A DNA stretch of 64,000 nt from Bradyrhizobium sp. Y36 (lineage in GTDB: Bacteria; Pseudomonadota; Alphaproteobacteria; Rhizobiales; Xanthobacteraceae). Shown one piece after another: positions 15,513 to 24,461 of the stretch; the first letter of the stretch is position 1; the number at the start of each line of letters is the position of its first letter. The position numbers and the translations under genes are program-made. Under the pieces are notes generated by a model. That model had not been told where the DNA came from and searched no databases. It saw only the letters and a program-made list of their open reading frames with translations. The stretch lies in assembly GCF_002531575.1 (NCBI RefSeq), contig NZ_NWTI01000009.1, forward strand, positions 153,819 through 217,818, in the 5' to 3' direction.

Positions 15513-17210
15513 GTGTATGACTTCATTATCGTGGGCGGCGGCTCGGCGGGGTCCGTGCTGGCTCACCGGCTCTCCGCCAGGAGCGCCAACAAGGTCCTGC
15601 TGTGCGAAGCCGGGCAGGACACGCCGCCCGGCAACGAGCCGGCCGAGATCAGGGACAGCTATCCGGGCACGGCCTATTTCGATCCGCGCTTCCACTGGAC
15701 CGAGCTCAAGGTCACGACACAGGTCGTCAGCCACAACAATCCAAACGAAGCCCGTCCGCCCTTGCGCAAATACGAGCAGGCGCGCGTGCTCGGCGGCGGC
15801 TCCTCGATCAACGGCCAAATGGCCAATCGCGGCGCGCCGACCGATTACGACGAATGGGACGCGCGCGGTGCCGAGGGCTGGCGCTGGAACGACGTGCTGC
15901 CGTTTTTCAAGAAGGTCGAGCGCGACCTCGATTTCGACGGTCCTTATCATGGCAAGGACGGCAGGATCCCGGTCCGCCGCATTCCCCGGGAGCACTGGAC
16001 CAGGCACTCTCAGGCTTTCGCCGATGCCTTCCAGCAGGCCGGCCATCAGTACCTGCCGGACCAGAACGGCGAGTTCGTCGATGGCTTCTTCCCAGTGACG
16101 CATTCCAACCAGGCCGAGCAGCGTGTTTCGGCCGCGATGGGCTATCTCGATCGCGACACCCGCAAGCGCGCCAATCTCACCATCTCCACCAACACGCAAG
16201 TCCGCGAGCTGCTGTTCGAAGGCACGCAATGCGTCGGCGTGAAGGCCGTGGTGAACGGGCGCGAGCAGGAATTCCGCGGCCGCGAGATCATCCTCTCCAG
16301 CGGCGCAATCCACTCGCCGGCGCATCTGTTGCGCGCCGGCATCGGCCCGGTCGGCCATCTCAAGGACCTGGGAATTCCCGTGCTGATGGGATTGCCGGGG
16401 GTCGGCCAGCGTCTGATGGACCATCCTTCGATCTCGCTCTCGTCCTTTGTCCGCCGCGGCGCGCGCATGAACGAGCACACCAGGCGCCACATGCAGCTCG
16501 GCCTGCGCTACTCGTCGGGCCTTGCGGGCGTGCCGAAGGGCGACATGTTCGTCGTGCTGCTCTCCAAGTCGGCCTGGCACGCGGTCGGCGAGCAGATCGG
16601 TTCGCTCCTGACTTTCGTCAACAAGACCTATTCGGAGACCGGACAGGTCAAGCTGGCCTCGCGCGATCCCTCGGCGGAGCCCATCGTCGAGTTCAATCTG
16701 CTGTCCGACCGGCGCGATCTCGATCGCCTGATGAGCGGCTTCCGCAAGATGGCGGCCATTCAGATGAGCGACATCGTGAAGAAGGTGACGGACAAGCCGT
16801 TCCCGGCCGCCTACACCGACAAGGTCCGAAAGATCGGCGTCGTCAACACCAGGAACAAGATCCTGACCAAGATCGCCGCGACGCTGATGGACGGACCGGC
16901 GGCGCTGCGTCACTACATGATCGACAATTTCGTGGTGGAGGGCTTCACCTTCGATCAGGTGATGAACGACGACGAGGCACTGGAAGCCTTCGTGCGCAAG
17001 GCGACCATCGGCGTCTGGCACGCCTCGTGCTCATGTCGCATGGGCCGGCCCGACGATCCGATGGCGGTGGTCGACAATCAAGGCCGCGTCAAAGGCATCC
17101 AGGGCCTGCGTGTCGTCGACGCCTCGATCTTCCCCGTGGTGCCCTGCGCCAACACGAACTTCCCGGTGCTGATGTCGGCGGAGAAGATTGCGGCTGCGAT
17201 CATGCAATGA
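15513..17210 (+). CDS. GMC-family FAD-dependent oxidoreductase
   Basis: 565 residues. Seen: the FAD-binding FIIVGGGSAGSVLAHRLS at the N-terminus, then GGGSSINGQMANRG, SSGAIHSPAHLLRAGIGP (second GMC signature) and the C-terminal VWHASCSCRMG with the catalytic His, and PCANTNFPVLMSAEKIA with the partner Asn. These flavoenzymes oxidise alcohols or aldehydes. The frame is open further upstream through the palindromic repeat, but the fold starts at once after the GTG at 15513, which has AGGAAA before it; that start is chosen. It may be transcribed with the carboxyltransferase. Substrate unknown. Confidence 0.9.
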   Translation: MYDFIIVGGGSAGSVLAHRLSARSANKVLLCEAGQDTPPGNEPAEIRDSYPGTAYFDPRFHWTELKVTTQVVSHNNPNEARPPLRKYEQARVLGGGSSINGQMANRGAPTDYDEWDARGAEGWRWNDVLPFFKKVERDLDFDGPYHGKDGRIPVRRIPREHWTRHSQAFADAFQQAGHQYLPDQNGEFVDGFFPVTHSNQAEQRVSAAMGYLDRDTRKRANLTISTNTQVRELLFEGTQCVGVKAVVNGREQEFRGREIILSSGAIHSPAHLLRAGIGPVGHLKDLGIPVLMGLPGVGQRLMDHPSISLSSFVRRGARMNEHTRRHMQLGLRYSSGLAGVPKGDMFVVLLSKSAWHAVGEQIGSLLTFVNKTYSETGQVKLASRDPSAEPIVEFNLLSDRRDLDRLMSGFRKMAAIQMSDIVKKVTDKPFPAAYTDKVRKIGVVNTRNKILTKIAATLMDGPAALRHYMIDNFVVEGFTFDQVMNDDEALEAFVRKATIGVWHASCSCRMGRPDDPMAVVDNQGRVKGIQGLRVVDASIFPVVPCANTNFPVLMSAEKIAAAIMQ

Positions 17211-17274
17211 CGGCGGTGCGCGCGGCGGTTTAGGGAGCCGCGTACTACACGAAATACTACGCGTCACCCGGTCG

Positions 17275-17309
17275 AGGGCGGCAGCGGATGCCCTTTTTTG
17301 CCGCCCTTT
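17275..17309 (+). terminator. Probable rho-independent terminator after the GMC gene
   Basis: 9-bp perfect stem AGGGCGGCA (17275-17283) and TGCCGCCCT (17299-17307), 15-nt loop, then TTA. It is 65 bp past the GMC stop and before the next gene. The T-tract is short, so efficiency is uncertain. Confidence 0.6.
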
Positions 17310-17379
17310 AGGCCCATTTCGGTCAATCAATATTGGTTTCTCCGCAGCGGGGCAGGACCCTCCAACTCAGAGTCCTGCA

Positions 17380-17961
17380 ATGATCAAACAGGTTGTTTCT
17401 GCGTGCGTCCTCGTTGTCGCCACCTCCGCCGTTTCCGAAGCGCGGCCCTATCGCATCCTCCACGCGCCCGAATGCAACGTCACCATGCCCTGCGATTTCT
17501 CGAATTCGCAGATGGGTCGTGAGCGGGCTCCCAGGGCTTCGTTGCAGCAGGCATCATTGGGGCAGGCTTCGCTGCAGAGGTCTTCGCTGCAGCCCTATCG
17601 CTCGATGCAGATGACGGTGACCGATGGCGGCAGCGCCGCCACCACGATCAGCGTCTCCGGTGAGCGCATCGTCGGCGGCCGTCCGGCCGGTTGCCCGTCG
17701 TCATTCTGCGGCTGCGGCGCGTCCTTGCGCGTGTTCGGGCGCGTCGTGCCGGAATTGAATCTGGCGTCCAACTGGCTGCGCTTTCCGCGCACGGCGCCGG
17801 CGCCGGGAATGGTCGCAGCGCGCCGCGGGCACGTCTTCGTTCTGGAGCAGCATCTCGGCGGCGATACGTGGATGGCCTATGACGCCAATTCCGGCGGTCA
17901 CGCCACGCGACTCCACGCGCGCTCGCTGCGGGGCTACACGGTCGTCAATCCGCGCGGCTGA
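17380..17961 (+). CDS. Secreted protein of unknown function
   Basis: 193 residues with a signal peptide (MIKQVVSACVLVVATSAVSEA, cleavage near SEARP). The mature part has Cys residues (PECNVTMPCDF, CPSSFCGCG), a Ser/Leu/Gln repeat of ASLQ-like units at about residues 52-68 (ASLQQASLGQASLQRSSLQ), and a C-terminal globular part (GHVFVLEQHLGGDTWMAYD). I do not recognise the family. The reading frame is long, GC-rich in third positions like its neighbours, and preceded by a terminator-like hairpin. No strong ribosome site is seen. Periplasmic or secreted location is inferred from the signal peptide. Confidence 0.72.
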   Translation: MIKQVVSACVLVVATSAVSEARPYRILHAPECNVTMPCDFSNSQMGRERAPRASLQQASLGQASLQRSSLQPYRSMQMTVTDGGSAATTISVSGERIVGGRPAGCPSSFCGCGASLRVFGRVVPELNLASNWLRFPRTAPAPGMVAARRGHVFVLEQHLGGDTWMAYDANSGGHATRLHARSLRGYTVVNPRG

Positions 17962-17988
17962 GACCATGGCTTGGGTGCGCGGCGTTCC

Positions 17989-19464
17989 TCACAGCCGCAG
18001 CACCTTGCCCGGATTCATGATGTTCTCGGGATCGAGTGCGCGCTTGATGGTGCGCATGATGTCGAGCTCGGTCTTCGAGCGGTAGCGGCTGAGCTCGTCG
18101 AGCTTGTCGATGCCGATGCCGTGCTCGGCCGAGATCGAGCCGTCCATGGAGGTGATGAGATCGTTCACCGCCCGCGTGATGGCGTTCTTGTATTGGGTCA
18201 GCGTCTGCTGATCCATGCCCACCGGCGCCATGAACGAAAAATGCAGATTGCCGTCGCCGATATGCCCGAGAGGATAGGGCCGGATGGACGGGAGAATGTC
18301 GCGCACGGCCTTGAGCCCGAGTTCGATGAATTCCGGAATCCTGGAGATGGCTACCGAGACATCGTAGCTGAGCCCCGGCCCCTCGGCGCGCGAGGCTTCG
18401 GCGACGCTCTCCCGGATGTGCCACATGTTGCGCGATTGATGTCCGGTCTGGGCGATCACCGCGTCGAGCACGCGTCCGGCCTCGAGTTGATCGGCAAGAA
18501 ATTGCTCCATCTTCTCCGCGATGCCCGTGGCGCCGTCCTGGCGCGCCCGCGACGACGACCATTCCAGCAGCAGGTACCATGGCGTGTCCGCCTTGAGCGG
18601 ATCCTGCGTGCCGGGAATGTGGCGCAGCACCATGTCGACGGCGCTGCGGCTCATCAGCTCGCAGGAGCCGACATTGTCCTCGGATGCACTGTGGGCTTCC
18701 GACAGGATGTCCAGCGCCGCGCGCGGATCCCGGATCGCCAGCCATGCGGTCGCGACGTCCTTCGGCGCCGGCCAGAGCTTGAGCACGGCCTTGGTGATGA
18801 TGCCGAGCGTTCCTTCGGCACCCATGAAGAGGTGCTTGAGGTCGTAGCCTGTATTGTCCTTCTTGAGCGCGCGCAGACCGTCCCAGACATCGCCGTTCGG
18901 CAGAACGACTTCGAGTCCCAGGACGAGATTGCGGGCATTGCCGTAGCGGAGCACCTGCACGCCGCCGGCATTGGTCGACAGATTGCCGCCGATCATGCAC
19001 GAGCCCTGGGCGCCGAGGCTGAGGGGCAGGAACCTGTCGTGCCTGCTTGCCGTCTCCTGCAGAGACTGCAGCACGCAGCCGGCCTCGACCGTCATGGTGT
19101 AGCCGGTGGCATCGATGTCCAGCACGCGGTTCATGCGGCCGAGCGACAACACGATGCCCGTGTGCGCGGGCCAGGGCGTGGCGCCGCCCATCAGGCCGGT
19201 GTTGCCGCCCTGCGGCACGATCGCGACCCCATGCTCATGGCAGAGCCTGACCACCTCCGCGACTTCCTCGGTGCTGCCGGGGCGAACGACGGCGCCAGCG
19301 CCTCCAACCAGCAATCCGCGCCAGTCCGTCACGAACGGCTGCTTGCCGTGTTCGTCCTCGATGAGGCCCTTTTCGCCGACGATCGCGCGCAATGAATCGC
19401 GCATGCGGGCGGTGAGCGGAGCGGTAGGGATGATGGGTTCGGACGACGGACCGGCAGCCGGCAT
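17989..19464 (-). CDS. FAD-binding oxidoreductase, GlcD / D-2-hydroxyacid dehydrogenase family
   Basis: 491 residues. Seen: the PCMH-type FAD domain with IVPQGGNTGLMGGATP, LGAQGSCMIGGNLSTNAGG and FMGAEGTLGIITKAVLKLWP; the C-terminal FAD-oxidase domain with LGHIGDGNLHFSF and EHGIGIDKLDELSRYRS, the substrate and metal site of D-lactate, D-2-hydroxyglutarate and glycolate dehydrogenases. It oxidises a D-2-hydroxyacid and passes electrons to an acceptor. The ATG at 19464 is chosen for its GAAGGG site six bases upstream. Convergent with the secreted-protein gene; the exact hydroxyacid cannot be read from sequence. Confidence 0.9.
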   Translation of the reverse strand: MPAAGPSSEPIIPTAPLTARMRDSLRAIVGEKGLIEDEHGKQPFVTDWRGLLVGGAGAVVRPGSTEEVAEVVRLCHEHGVAIVPQGGNTGLMGGATPWPAHTGIVLSLGRMNRVLDIDATGYTMTVEAGCVLQSLQETASRHDRFLPLSLGAQGSCMIGGNLSTNAGGVQVLRYGNARNLVLGLEVVLPNGDVWDGLRALKKDNTGYDLKHLFMGAEGTLGIITKAVLKLWPAPKDVATAWLAIRDPRAALDILSEAHSASEDNVGSCELMSRSAVDMVLRHIPGTQDPLKADTPWYLLLEWSSSRARQDGATGIAEKMEQFLADQLEAGRVLDAVIAQTGHQSRNMWHIRESVAEASRAEGPGLSYDVSVAISRIPEFIELGLKAVRDILPSIRPYPLGHIGDGNLHFSFMAPVGMDQQTLTQYKNAITRAVNDLITSMDGSISAEHGIGIDKLDELSRYRSKTELDIMRTIKRALDPENIMNPGKVLRL

Positions 19465-19971
19465 TTGTTTCCCTTCTTGTTTCCCCTGGCGCATCTTGAT
19501 GTGCACTGCGCACGACCCGTGCGTCAGGGCATTGTCCACGTTTGCGCGGCGGAGTCTAACGGCAATCTGTCTCTCATCTGCAGAGCAAGGTGGGCAGGGC
19601 GGTTTGCGTCGAGCAGCGCGCGCGGCATCGCCTTCGGATGCCTGTTCGAGCCGCGACCACGAGGCGCTGGATCCGCGGTCCGCGGGCACGCGCAAATGGC
19701 GGCTCCTCCGGAAATATACGGGTGTTTCCTAGGGTTTAGCGTCAATCGCTGCGATTGCATTTAAGCGACATTAATGATGCCATCTCGATATGAGACATCT
19801 CGATCCGTTTCGGCTGTGGTTTGCGAATTGGCCGTAAGCGTTGATTAAGAGAGCCATCGACATAGTCCGCCCGTGATGGGGGGAGTGCCGGGATCGAAAC
19901 CCGACAATCTCTTCCCTCGATTTCGCAGGGAAAGGACCGCTGCCGCAACGACGGCAGCCAGGATGAACCTC
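19465..19971. other. Gene-poor divergent promoter region before the TadG-like gene
   Basis: 507 bp between the leftward dehydrogenase and the rightward Tad-like cluster. I see no convincing gene. It holds the TTAA pair and CATCTCGAT direct repeats listed separately, and a small hairpin TTCCCT/AGGGAA at 19912-19932 in the leader of the TadG-like gene. Confidence 0.5.
19761..19804. promoter_or_regulatory. Candidate regulator sites: TTAA-N6-TTAA and twin CATCTCGAT repeats
   Basis: TTAA at 19761-19764 and 19771-19774, six bases apart, resembles a CtrA box (the classical spacing is seven). CATCTCGAT occurs at 19781-19789 and again at 19796-19804, a 15-bp period. They lie about 170-210 bp before the TadG-like gene. 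Assignment is speculative. Confidence 0.3.
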
Positions 19972-21393
19972 ATGCTCCGCCGCGCAATGCTCTGTTTTGC
20001 GACAGACCGGAAGGCCAACGTCGCCATCATCTTCGCGCTGACGATGGTCCCTATCATCTTTCTCCTGGGCATGACGCTCGACTACACGCTGGCCTTGCGC
20101 AAGCGCGAGCAATTGAACGCCGCCGCCGACGCCGCTGCGATCGCAGCCGTAAGGCCGGCGATGCTGACGCAAACGACCAAATCCGTCATCGAGGCGACGG
20201 CCACGGCCGTCTTTGCCGCCAAGGCCAATCTGCCCGGGCTCGTCGCCGTGCCGACGCCGACGGTCACGGTCACGGATGTCGGCCTCGCGCGGACGATCAC
20301 GGTGTCCTACGTGGCGCAGTCGGTGAACAATTTCCCCGGCGTCCTCGGCAAGCAGACCTGGCAGGTGTCCGGTTCGTCGACGGCGAAAGCGTCGAGCGCA
20401 CCCAATATGAACTTCTACCTGCTGCTGGACGATTCCCCGTCGATGGCGCTGGCGGCGACCCAGACCGACATCGACAACATGGTTCTCGCCACGAAGAACC
20501 AGCCCACCTATGCGAAGAATTGCGCCTTCGCCTGCCATGAGGCGCATCCCAACAACGCAGCCCCCAGCTCGTCGAACAAGGACAATCTCACGGTCGCGCG
20601 TGCGAACAACATCACGCTGCGGATCGATCTCGTGACGAATGCCGTCAAGCAATTGATGGTCGGACCCTGGACCTGCCCGCAGTCGGGCACTTCGGGCGGC
20701 GTCATGCAGTGCATGTCGGCGCTCAACAACACGACCTACCAGGCTGCCATCTACACCTTCGACTACGCCCTGAACACGATCCAGACGCTGACCACCCCGA
20801 GCACCGCCGGCACGAAGATCGGCAACATTCAGCTCCTGACGGTCGATCACCAGAACTGTCCCGTTCTCAACGGCTCGGGCGGCTGCATCTATACGACCGA
20901 CTACGGTACAGATATCTCGAAGGGGCTGACGGACCTCAACGCCGCCATGCCCAATCCCGGCGACGGCAGCGCGACCGGCACGCCGCAGGAAGTGGTCTTC
21001 CTCGTCACCGACGGCGTCGAGGACAAGCTCATCCCGAAGTCGGGGGGCAGCTGCGACTCAAACGCCACCTATCCGCTTCCGTCAGCCAACAGCACGACCG
21101 CGCGATGCCAGCAACCGCTCAACACGGCGATATGCGACACCATCAAGAGTCGGAACATCCGTATCGCGATCCTCTACACCGAATATCTGCAGCTGCCGAG
21201 TGATGGCTGGTACACCAGCCGTATCGCGCAGTTCAACAATCCGACCTCGTCGACGGGCACGATCGCGCAACGGCTGCAATCCTGTGCCTCGCCGGGCCTG
21301 TACGCAAACGTCCAGAATGGCGGCGACATTTCCAAGGCGCTGACCGACCTGTTCATCAAGGTCGCGTCCAGCACGGCCAGCCTCGTGCAGTAG
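19972..21393 (+). CDS. TadG-like protein with von Willebrand factor A domain
   Basis: 473 residues. N-terminal pilin-like segment: a short basic start, then KANVAIIFALTMVPIIFLLG as a single membrane span, then QLNAAADAAAIAA, the usual TadE/TadG start. A von Willebrand A domain follows, with the metal site DDSPS near residue 150 and VVFLVTDGVED later. Many Cys suggest disulfides in the periplasmic part. TadG-type proteins are minor components of Flp pilus machinery. AGGA lies 8 bases before this ATG; another ATG is three codons upstream. Two TadE-like genes follow at once, but no tad ATPase or secretin is in the window. Confidence 0.88.
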   Translation: MLRRAMLCFATDRKANVAIIFALTMVPIIFLLGMTLDYTLALRKREQLNAAADAAAIAAVRPAMLTQTTKSVIEATATAVFAAKANLPGLVAVPTPTVTVTDVGLARTITVSYVAQSVNNFPGVLGKQTWQVSGSSTAKASSAPNMNFYLLLDDSPSMALAATQTDIDNMVLATKNQPTYAKNCAFACHEAHPNNAAPSSSNKDNLTVARANNITLRIDLVTNAVKQLMVGPWTCPQSGTSGGVMQCMSALNNTTYQAAIYTFDYALNTIQTLTTPSTAGTKIGNIQLLTVDHQNCPVLNGSGGCIYTTDYGTDISKGLTDLNAAMPNPGDGSATGTPQEVVFLVTDGVEDKLIPKSGGSCDSNATYPLPSANSTTARCQQPLNTAICDTIKSRNIRIAILYTEYLQLPSDGWYTSRIAQFNNPTSSTGTIAQRLQSCASPGLYANVQNGGDISKALTDLFIKVASSTASLVQ

Positions 21394-21403
21394 GAAAAGG
21401 GCC

Positions 21404-21961
21404 ATGTTCGGATCCGCCGCGACAATGAGGAGACGCCGCCATCGCTGCGCCGCGTTCGCGCGGGACAGCAGAGGTGCCACGGCCGTCGAATTCGCGCTCG
21501 TCGCAGCGCCGTTCCTCGCGCTGGTCATCGCGCTGATCCAGACCTTCCTCGTCTTTTTTGCCCAGCAGATGCTCGAATCCGTCGTGCGCCAGTCGGCGCG
21601 CCTCGTCATGACCGGGCAGGTTCAGTCCGCGCAGATGACGAAGGACGTGTTCAAGCAGAAGGTCTGCGACCAGATCGTGATCCTGTTCAAGTGCAGCGGC
21701 CTGATGGTCGACCTGCAAGTGGCGACCTCGTGGACCTCCGCGAACACGGGGATGCCCACATTGACCTTCGATGCCTCGGGCAACGTCAACAACACCTGGC
21801 AGTACGACCCCGGCGATGCCGGCGACATCGTCGTTCTCCGTGTCATGTACGTGTGGCCCGTCGTGCTTGGGCCGCTCGGTTTCAACCTCTCGAACCTCGG
21901 CAACGGCAACCGGCTGGTTATGTCGTCCGCCGCGTTCCAGAACGAGCCAGGAGCCAACTGA
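21404..21961 (+). CDS. TadE/TadG-family pilus assembly protein
   Basis: 185 residues. Basic N-terminus, then RGATAVEFALVAAPFLALVIALIQTFLVFF: the TadE-like signature with its Glu and a membrane span at about residues 28-52. The rest is periplasmic (VVRQSARLVMTGQ then a beta-rich tail). These are minor pseudopilins of the tight-adherence (Flp) pilus system. AGGAAAAG lies about 8 bases before the ATG. It is 10 bp after the TadG-like gene and overlaps the next start by one base, so the three form an operon. Confidence 0.87.
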   Translation: MFGSAATMRRRRHRCAAFARDSRGATAVEFALVAAPFLALVIALIQTFLVFFAQQMLESVVRQSARLVMTGQVQSAQMTKDVFKQKVCDQIVILFKCSGLMVDLQVATSWTSANTGMPTLTFDASGNVNNTWQYDPGDAGDIVVLRVMYVWPVVLGPLGFNLSNLGNGNRLVMSSAAFQNEPGAN

Positions 21962-22614
21962 TGATCTCCGCCCTGACATCCCGCGCTCGGCACCTCTTGA
22001 CCGATGTCCGCGCCGTTGCCGCGACGGAGTTCGCCATCGTGACGCCGTTCATGGTGGTGCTCTATATCGGCGGCGTCGAGCTCGGCAACGGGCTCGCCAT
22101 GAACGTCAAGGTCAGCGCCACCGCGCACAGCGTCGCCGACATGATCACGCAGAACACGCAGGTCAGCGCGACTCAGATGTCCGGCATCCTCGCGGCTGCG
22201 GGGGCCATCATGGCGCCATATCCCATCAAGAATGGCAGCGCCTCCTTGATGACGATCACGGTCTCGGAAGTCTCCACCGACAGCAGCGGCAAGGCGACGG
22301 TGCAGTGGAGCACGTCGACCAACGCGTCAGCGGCGAGGACTGTCGGCCAGCAGATGACGTTGTCGTCCTTTACCGCACCGGGCGGGACCACCAACGCCAA
22401 CATCTCCCTCATCCTGAGCGAGGTCTCCTACGACTATACGCCGAACCTCGGCTTCACCATCGCGGGCACCGTGAAGCTGTCCGACAGCTATTATCTGTTC
22501 CCGCGCTGCTCGACCAACGGTCCGGGCGGCTCCTCGAGCTCTCCCTATTACGACATCAAATATCCGGCGACCACCTGCACCTGCGTGCAGCATTTGCAGC
22601 AGAAGACCTGCTGA
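21961..22614 (+). CDS. TadE/TadG-family pilus assembly protein
   Basis: 217 residues. N-terminus VAATEFAIVTPFMVVLYIGGVE has the TadE-type Glu and a single span (residues 18-40), followed by a periplasmic region with Thr/Ser-rich strands and a Cys-containing end (CTCVQHLQQKTC). The ATG overlaps the preceding TGA by one base (TGATG), a sign of coupled translation. Third gene of the Tad-like cluster. A weak 5-bp hairpin follows the stop without T-run. Confidence 0.85.
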   Translation: MISALTSRARHLLTDVRAVAATEFAIVTPFMVVLYIGGVELGNGLAMNVKVSATAHSVADMITQNTQVSATQMSGILAAAGAIMAPYPIKNGSASLMTITVSEVSTDSSGKATVQWSTSTNASAARTVGQQMTLSSFTAPGGTTNANISLILSEVSYDYTPNLGFTIAGTVKLSDSYYLFPRCSTNGPGGSSSSPYYDIKYPATTCTCVQHLQQKTC

Positions 22615-22847
22615 TCTCGCGAAAGGCGAGCCTGCTCGAACGGCATGCCGCGGCGTTGCCGCATCCGACGTTCCGAGGATTGTTCATCTCGCTGGCGCAG
22701 CCCGCCTGCAATTGTCTCCGTGCGCTTTCCGCGCGCGGCTCGCCGCAACACCTCGCATCTCTTCACGTCATCGGAGCGGGCCCGTCGCTCACAACAGCGC
22801 CCGTGCATTGTCGCTGCAGGGGCGGGGACGGTATTCCATCCGCGGGG

Positions 22848-22877
22848 TTGAGTTTATGAAGCGATCGGTCTAATAAT
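22848..22877 (+). promoter_or_regulatory. Candidate sigma-70 promoter for the TetR gene (possibly leaderless)
   Basis: TTGAGT at 22848-22853 and AATAAT at 22872-22877, 18-bp spacing. The -10 ends only 5 bases before the ATG at 22883, and no ribosome site precedes that ATG, so the transcript could start at or near the start codon. Low certainty. Confidence 0.35.
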
Positions 22878-22882
22878 TCGAC

Positions 22883-23539
22883 ATGAACAGGGAAGCCTCG
22901 GTTTCAGAGCGGCGTCGACGCGGTCGTCCTCCGAAGGACCAGTCGCAGCCGAATGCGCCGCGCGCGCGCTTGCTGCGCACGGGCCTGGCGATCCTGACCG
23001 AGAAGGGATTCAGCGCCGTCGGCGTCGAGGAGATCCTGGCCGCAGCGGACGTGCCGAAGGGGTCATTCTATCACTACTTCGCCAGCAAGGAGGCCTTTGG
23101 CCTCGAGCTGATCGATACCTATGCCGCCTATTTCGCGCGCAAGCTGGACCGGTGGTTCGACGATGAGACGCGGGCTCCGCTGGATCGTCTCCGCGATTTC
23201 ATCGCGGACGCGAGGTCGGGCATGGCACGCCACGGCTATCGACGCGGCTGTCTGGTCGGCAATCTCGGACAGGAGATGGGCGCGCTGCCGGAGCCGTTCC
23301 GGCAGAGCCTCGCCGCCGTTTTCAGCGATTGGGAAGCGCGAACCTCCCGCTGCCTCCGCGCGGCGCAGGCGGCGGGCGACATACCCGGGGGCATCGATTG
23401 CGATAGTCTCGCGCATTTCTTCTGGATCGGCTGGGAGGGGGCGGTGCTGCGGGCGAAGCTGGAACGACGCCCCGAGGCGCTCGACGTCTTCGCGCGAGGC
23501 TTCCTCGCGCTGATCCGATTTCCATTGACCAGCCCTTGA
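22883..23539 (+). CDS. TetR/AcrR-family transcriptional repressor (AcuR-like)
   Basis: 218 residues. Arg-rich start (RRRRGRPPKD), then a TetR DNA-binding domain: FSAVGVEEILAAADVPKGSFYHYFASKEAF at residues 43-72 carries the helix-turn-helix. The C-terminal part has YRRGCLVGNLGQEMG, a motif I associate with the AcuR-like subgroup. It is 13 bp before an AhpD-like gene and upstream of a CoA-transferase pair, so it may regulate that unit. The start lacks a ribosome site; a promoter-like element abuts it. Ligand unknown. Confidence 0.9.
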   Translation: MNREASVSERRRRGRPPKDQSQPNAPRARLLRTGLAILTEKGFSAVGVEEILAAADVPKGSFYHYFASKEAFGLELIDTYAAYFARKLDRWFDDETRAPLDRLRDFIADARSGMARHGYRRGCLVGNLGQEMGALPEPFRQSLAAVFSDWEARTSRCLRAAQAAGDIPGGIDCDSLAHFFWIGWEGAVLRAKLERRPEALDVFARGFLALIRFPLTSP

Positions 23540-23552
23540 GGATCTCCAGGCC

Positions 23553-24128
23553 ATGACCCAGACACCTGCCGTCAGCCGCTTTCTCGTTCCTGAACTCGCC
23601 GAGATGCCGGACGACATCCGGGCCCGCATCCTCGCCGTCCAGGAGAAGTCCGGCTTCATTCCGAACGTGTTTCTCGTGCTCGCGCACCGGCCCGACGAGT
23701 TTCGCGCGTTCTTCGCCTACCACGATGCGCTCATGGACAAGCCCGGCAACCTCACCAAGGCCGAGCGGGAAATGATCGTGGTTGCGACCAGCAACCTCAA
23801 TCAATGCCAATATTGCGTCATCGCGCATGGCGCCATCCTGCGCATCCGCGCCAAGAATCCGCTGATCGCCGATCAGGTCGCGGTCAATTATCGCAAGGCC
23901 GACATCACCGACCGGCAGAAGGCGATGCTCGACTTTGCCGTGCGGGTCTCGACGGAGGCCTACAAGGTTTCCGAATCCGATTTCGCCACGCTGAAATCGC
24001 ACGGCTTCACGGAAGAGGACGTCTGGGACATTGCCGCGATCACGGCCTTCTTCGGTCTCTCCAACCGGCTTGCCAACGTCACCAGCATGCGGCCGAATGC
24101 GGAATTCTACACCATGGGACGTGGCTGA
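23553..24128 (+). CDS. AhpD-like peroxidase-related protein
   Basis: 191 residues, carboxymuconolactone-decarboxylase/AhpD fold. Seen: CQYCVIAHG with the redox CxxC and following His, FAVRVSTEAYKVSESDF and IAAITAFFGLSNRLAN, matching the uncharacterised peroxidase-related family. It could reduce peroxides or disulfides using its CxxC. It lies 13 bp after the TetR gene and before a decayed acyl-CoA dehydrogenase. Family call is firm, physiological substrate unknown. Confidence 0.87.
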   Translation: MTQTPAVSRFLVPELAEMPDDIRARILAVQEKSGFIPNVFLVLAHRPDEFRAFFAYHDALMDKPGNLTKAEREMIVVATSNLNQCQYCVIAHGAILRIRAKNPLIADQVAVNYRKADITDRQKAMLDFAVRVSTEAYKVSESDFATLKSHGFTEEDVWDIAAITAFFGLSNRLANVTSMRPNAEFYTMGRG

Positions 24129-24176
24129 CGGATCGCTTCGGCAAGTGCGCTCGTTCGCGCGGAATGGAGAACGGCC

Positions 24177-24425
24177 ATGGAGATCTCATCTCGGCAGCTG
24201 GCCTGCGGGACCGACGCGCAGAAGATGCGCGCGGCCGATCTCGTCCTCGGAGGCGACAAGCCGGCGATCTGCATCACCGAGCCTGACGCCGGCAACGATG
24301 CCAGCGGCATGACGACCCGGGCCGACAAGCGCGGGAACCGCTCCGTGGAAGCTGCCGCAGACGCGGGACGGCTACGTCTCGTCAAAGGTCGTCACGAAAA
24401 AGGACCAGGACGGCGGGACGCGTGA
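24177..24425 (+). pseudogene. Acyl-CoA dehydrogenase remnant
   Basis: A fragment of about 80 codons. GDKPAICITEPDAGNDASGM and MTTRADKRGN match the central FAD/substrate strand of carnitine-type acyl-CoA dehydrogenases. Both the helical N-terminal domain and the C-terminal domain with the catalytic Glu are missing; after KRGN the frame runs into unrelated residues. It lies between the AhpD-like gene and the CoA-transferase pair and probably marks a deleted acyl-CoA dehydrogenase of that pathway. The open frame should not be annotated as a functional protein. Confidence 0.7.
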
Positions 24426-24461
24426 CGCGTCCGGATTGGGAAGCGAGGGAGAGGTGGAGAG

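Noticed and set aside
19882..19932. tRNA-like T-arm (GGGATCGAAACCCG) near the TadG-like gene
   Set aside because: No acceptor, D or anticodon stems could be fitted on either strand, and the loop order does not match TTCRA spacing; it is in the leader of the TadG-like gene.
22615..22882. Possible small gene or terminator after the Tad-like cluster
   Set aside because: The only hairpin (CTCGC/GCGAG) is 5 bp with no T-run, and the short frames there are Arg/Ser-rich with no ribosome site.
24177..24425. Functional 82-codon acyl-CoA-dehydrogenase-like protein
   Set aside because: Only a central strand is kept; the substrate and FAD domains are incomplete, so it is listed as a pseudogene.
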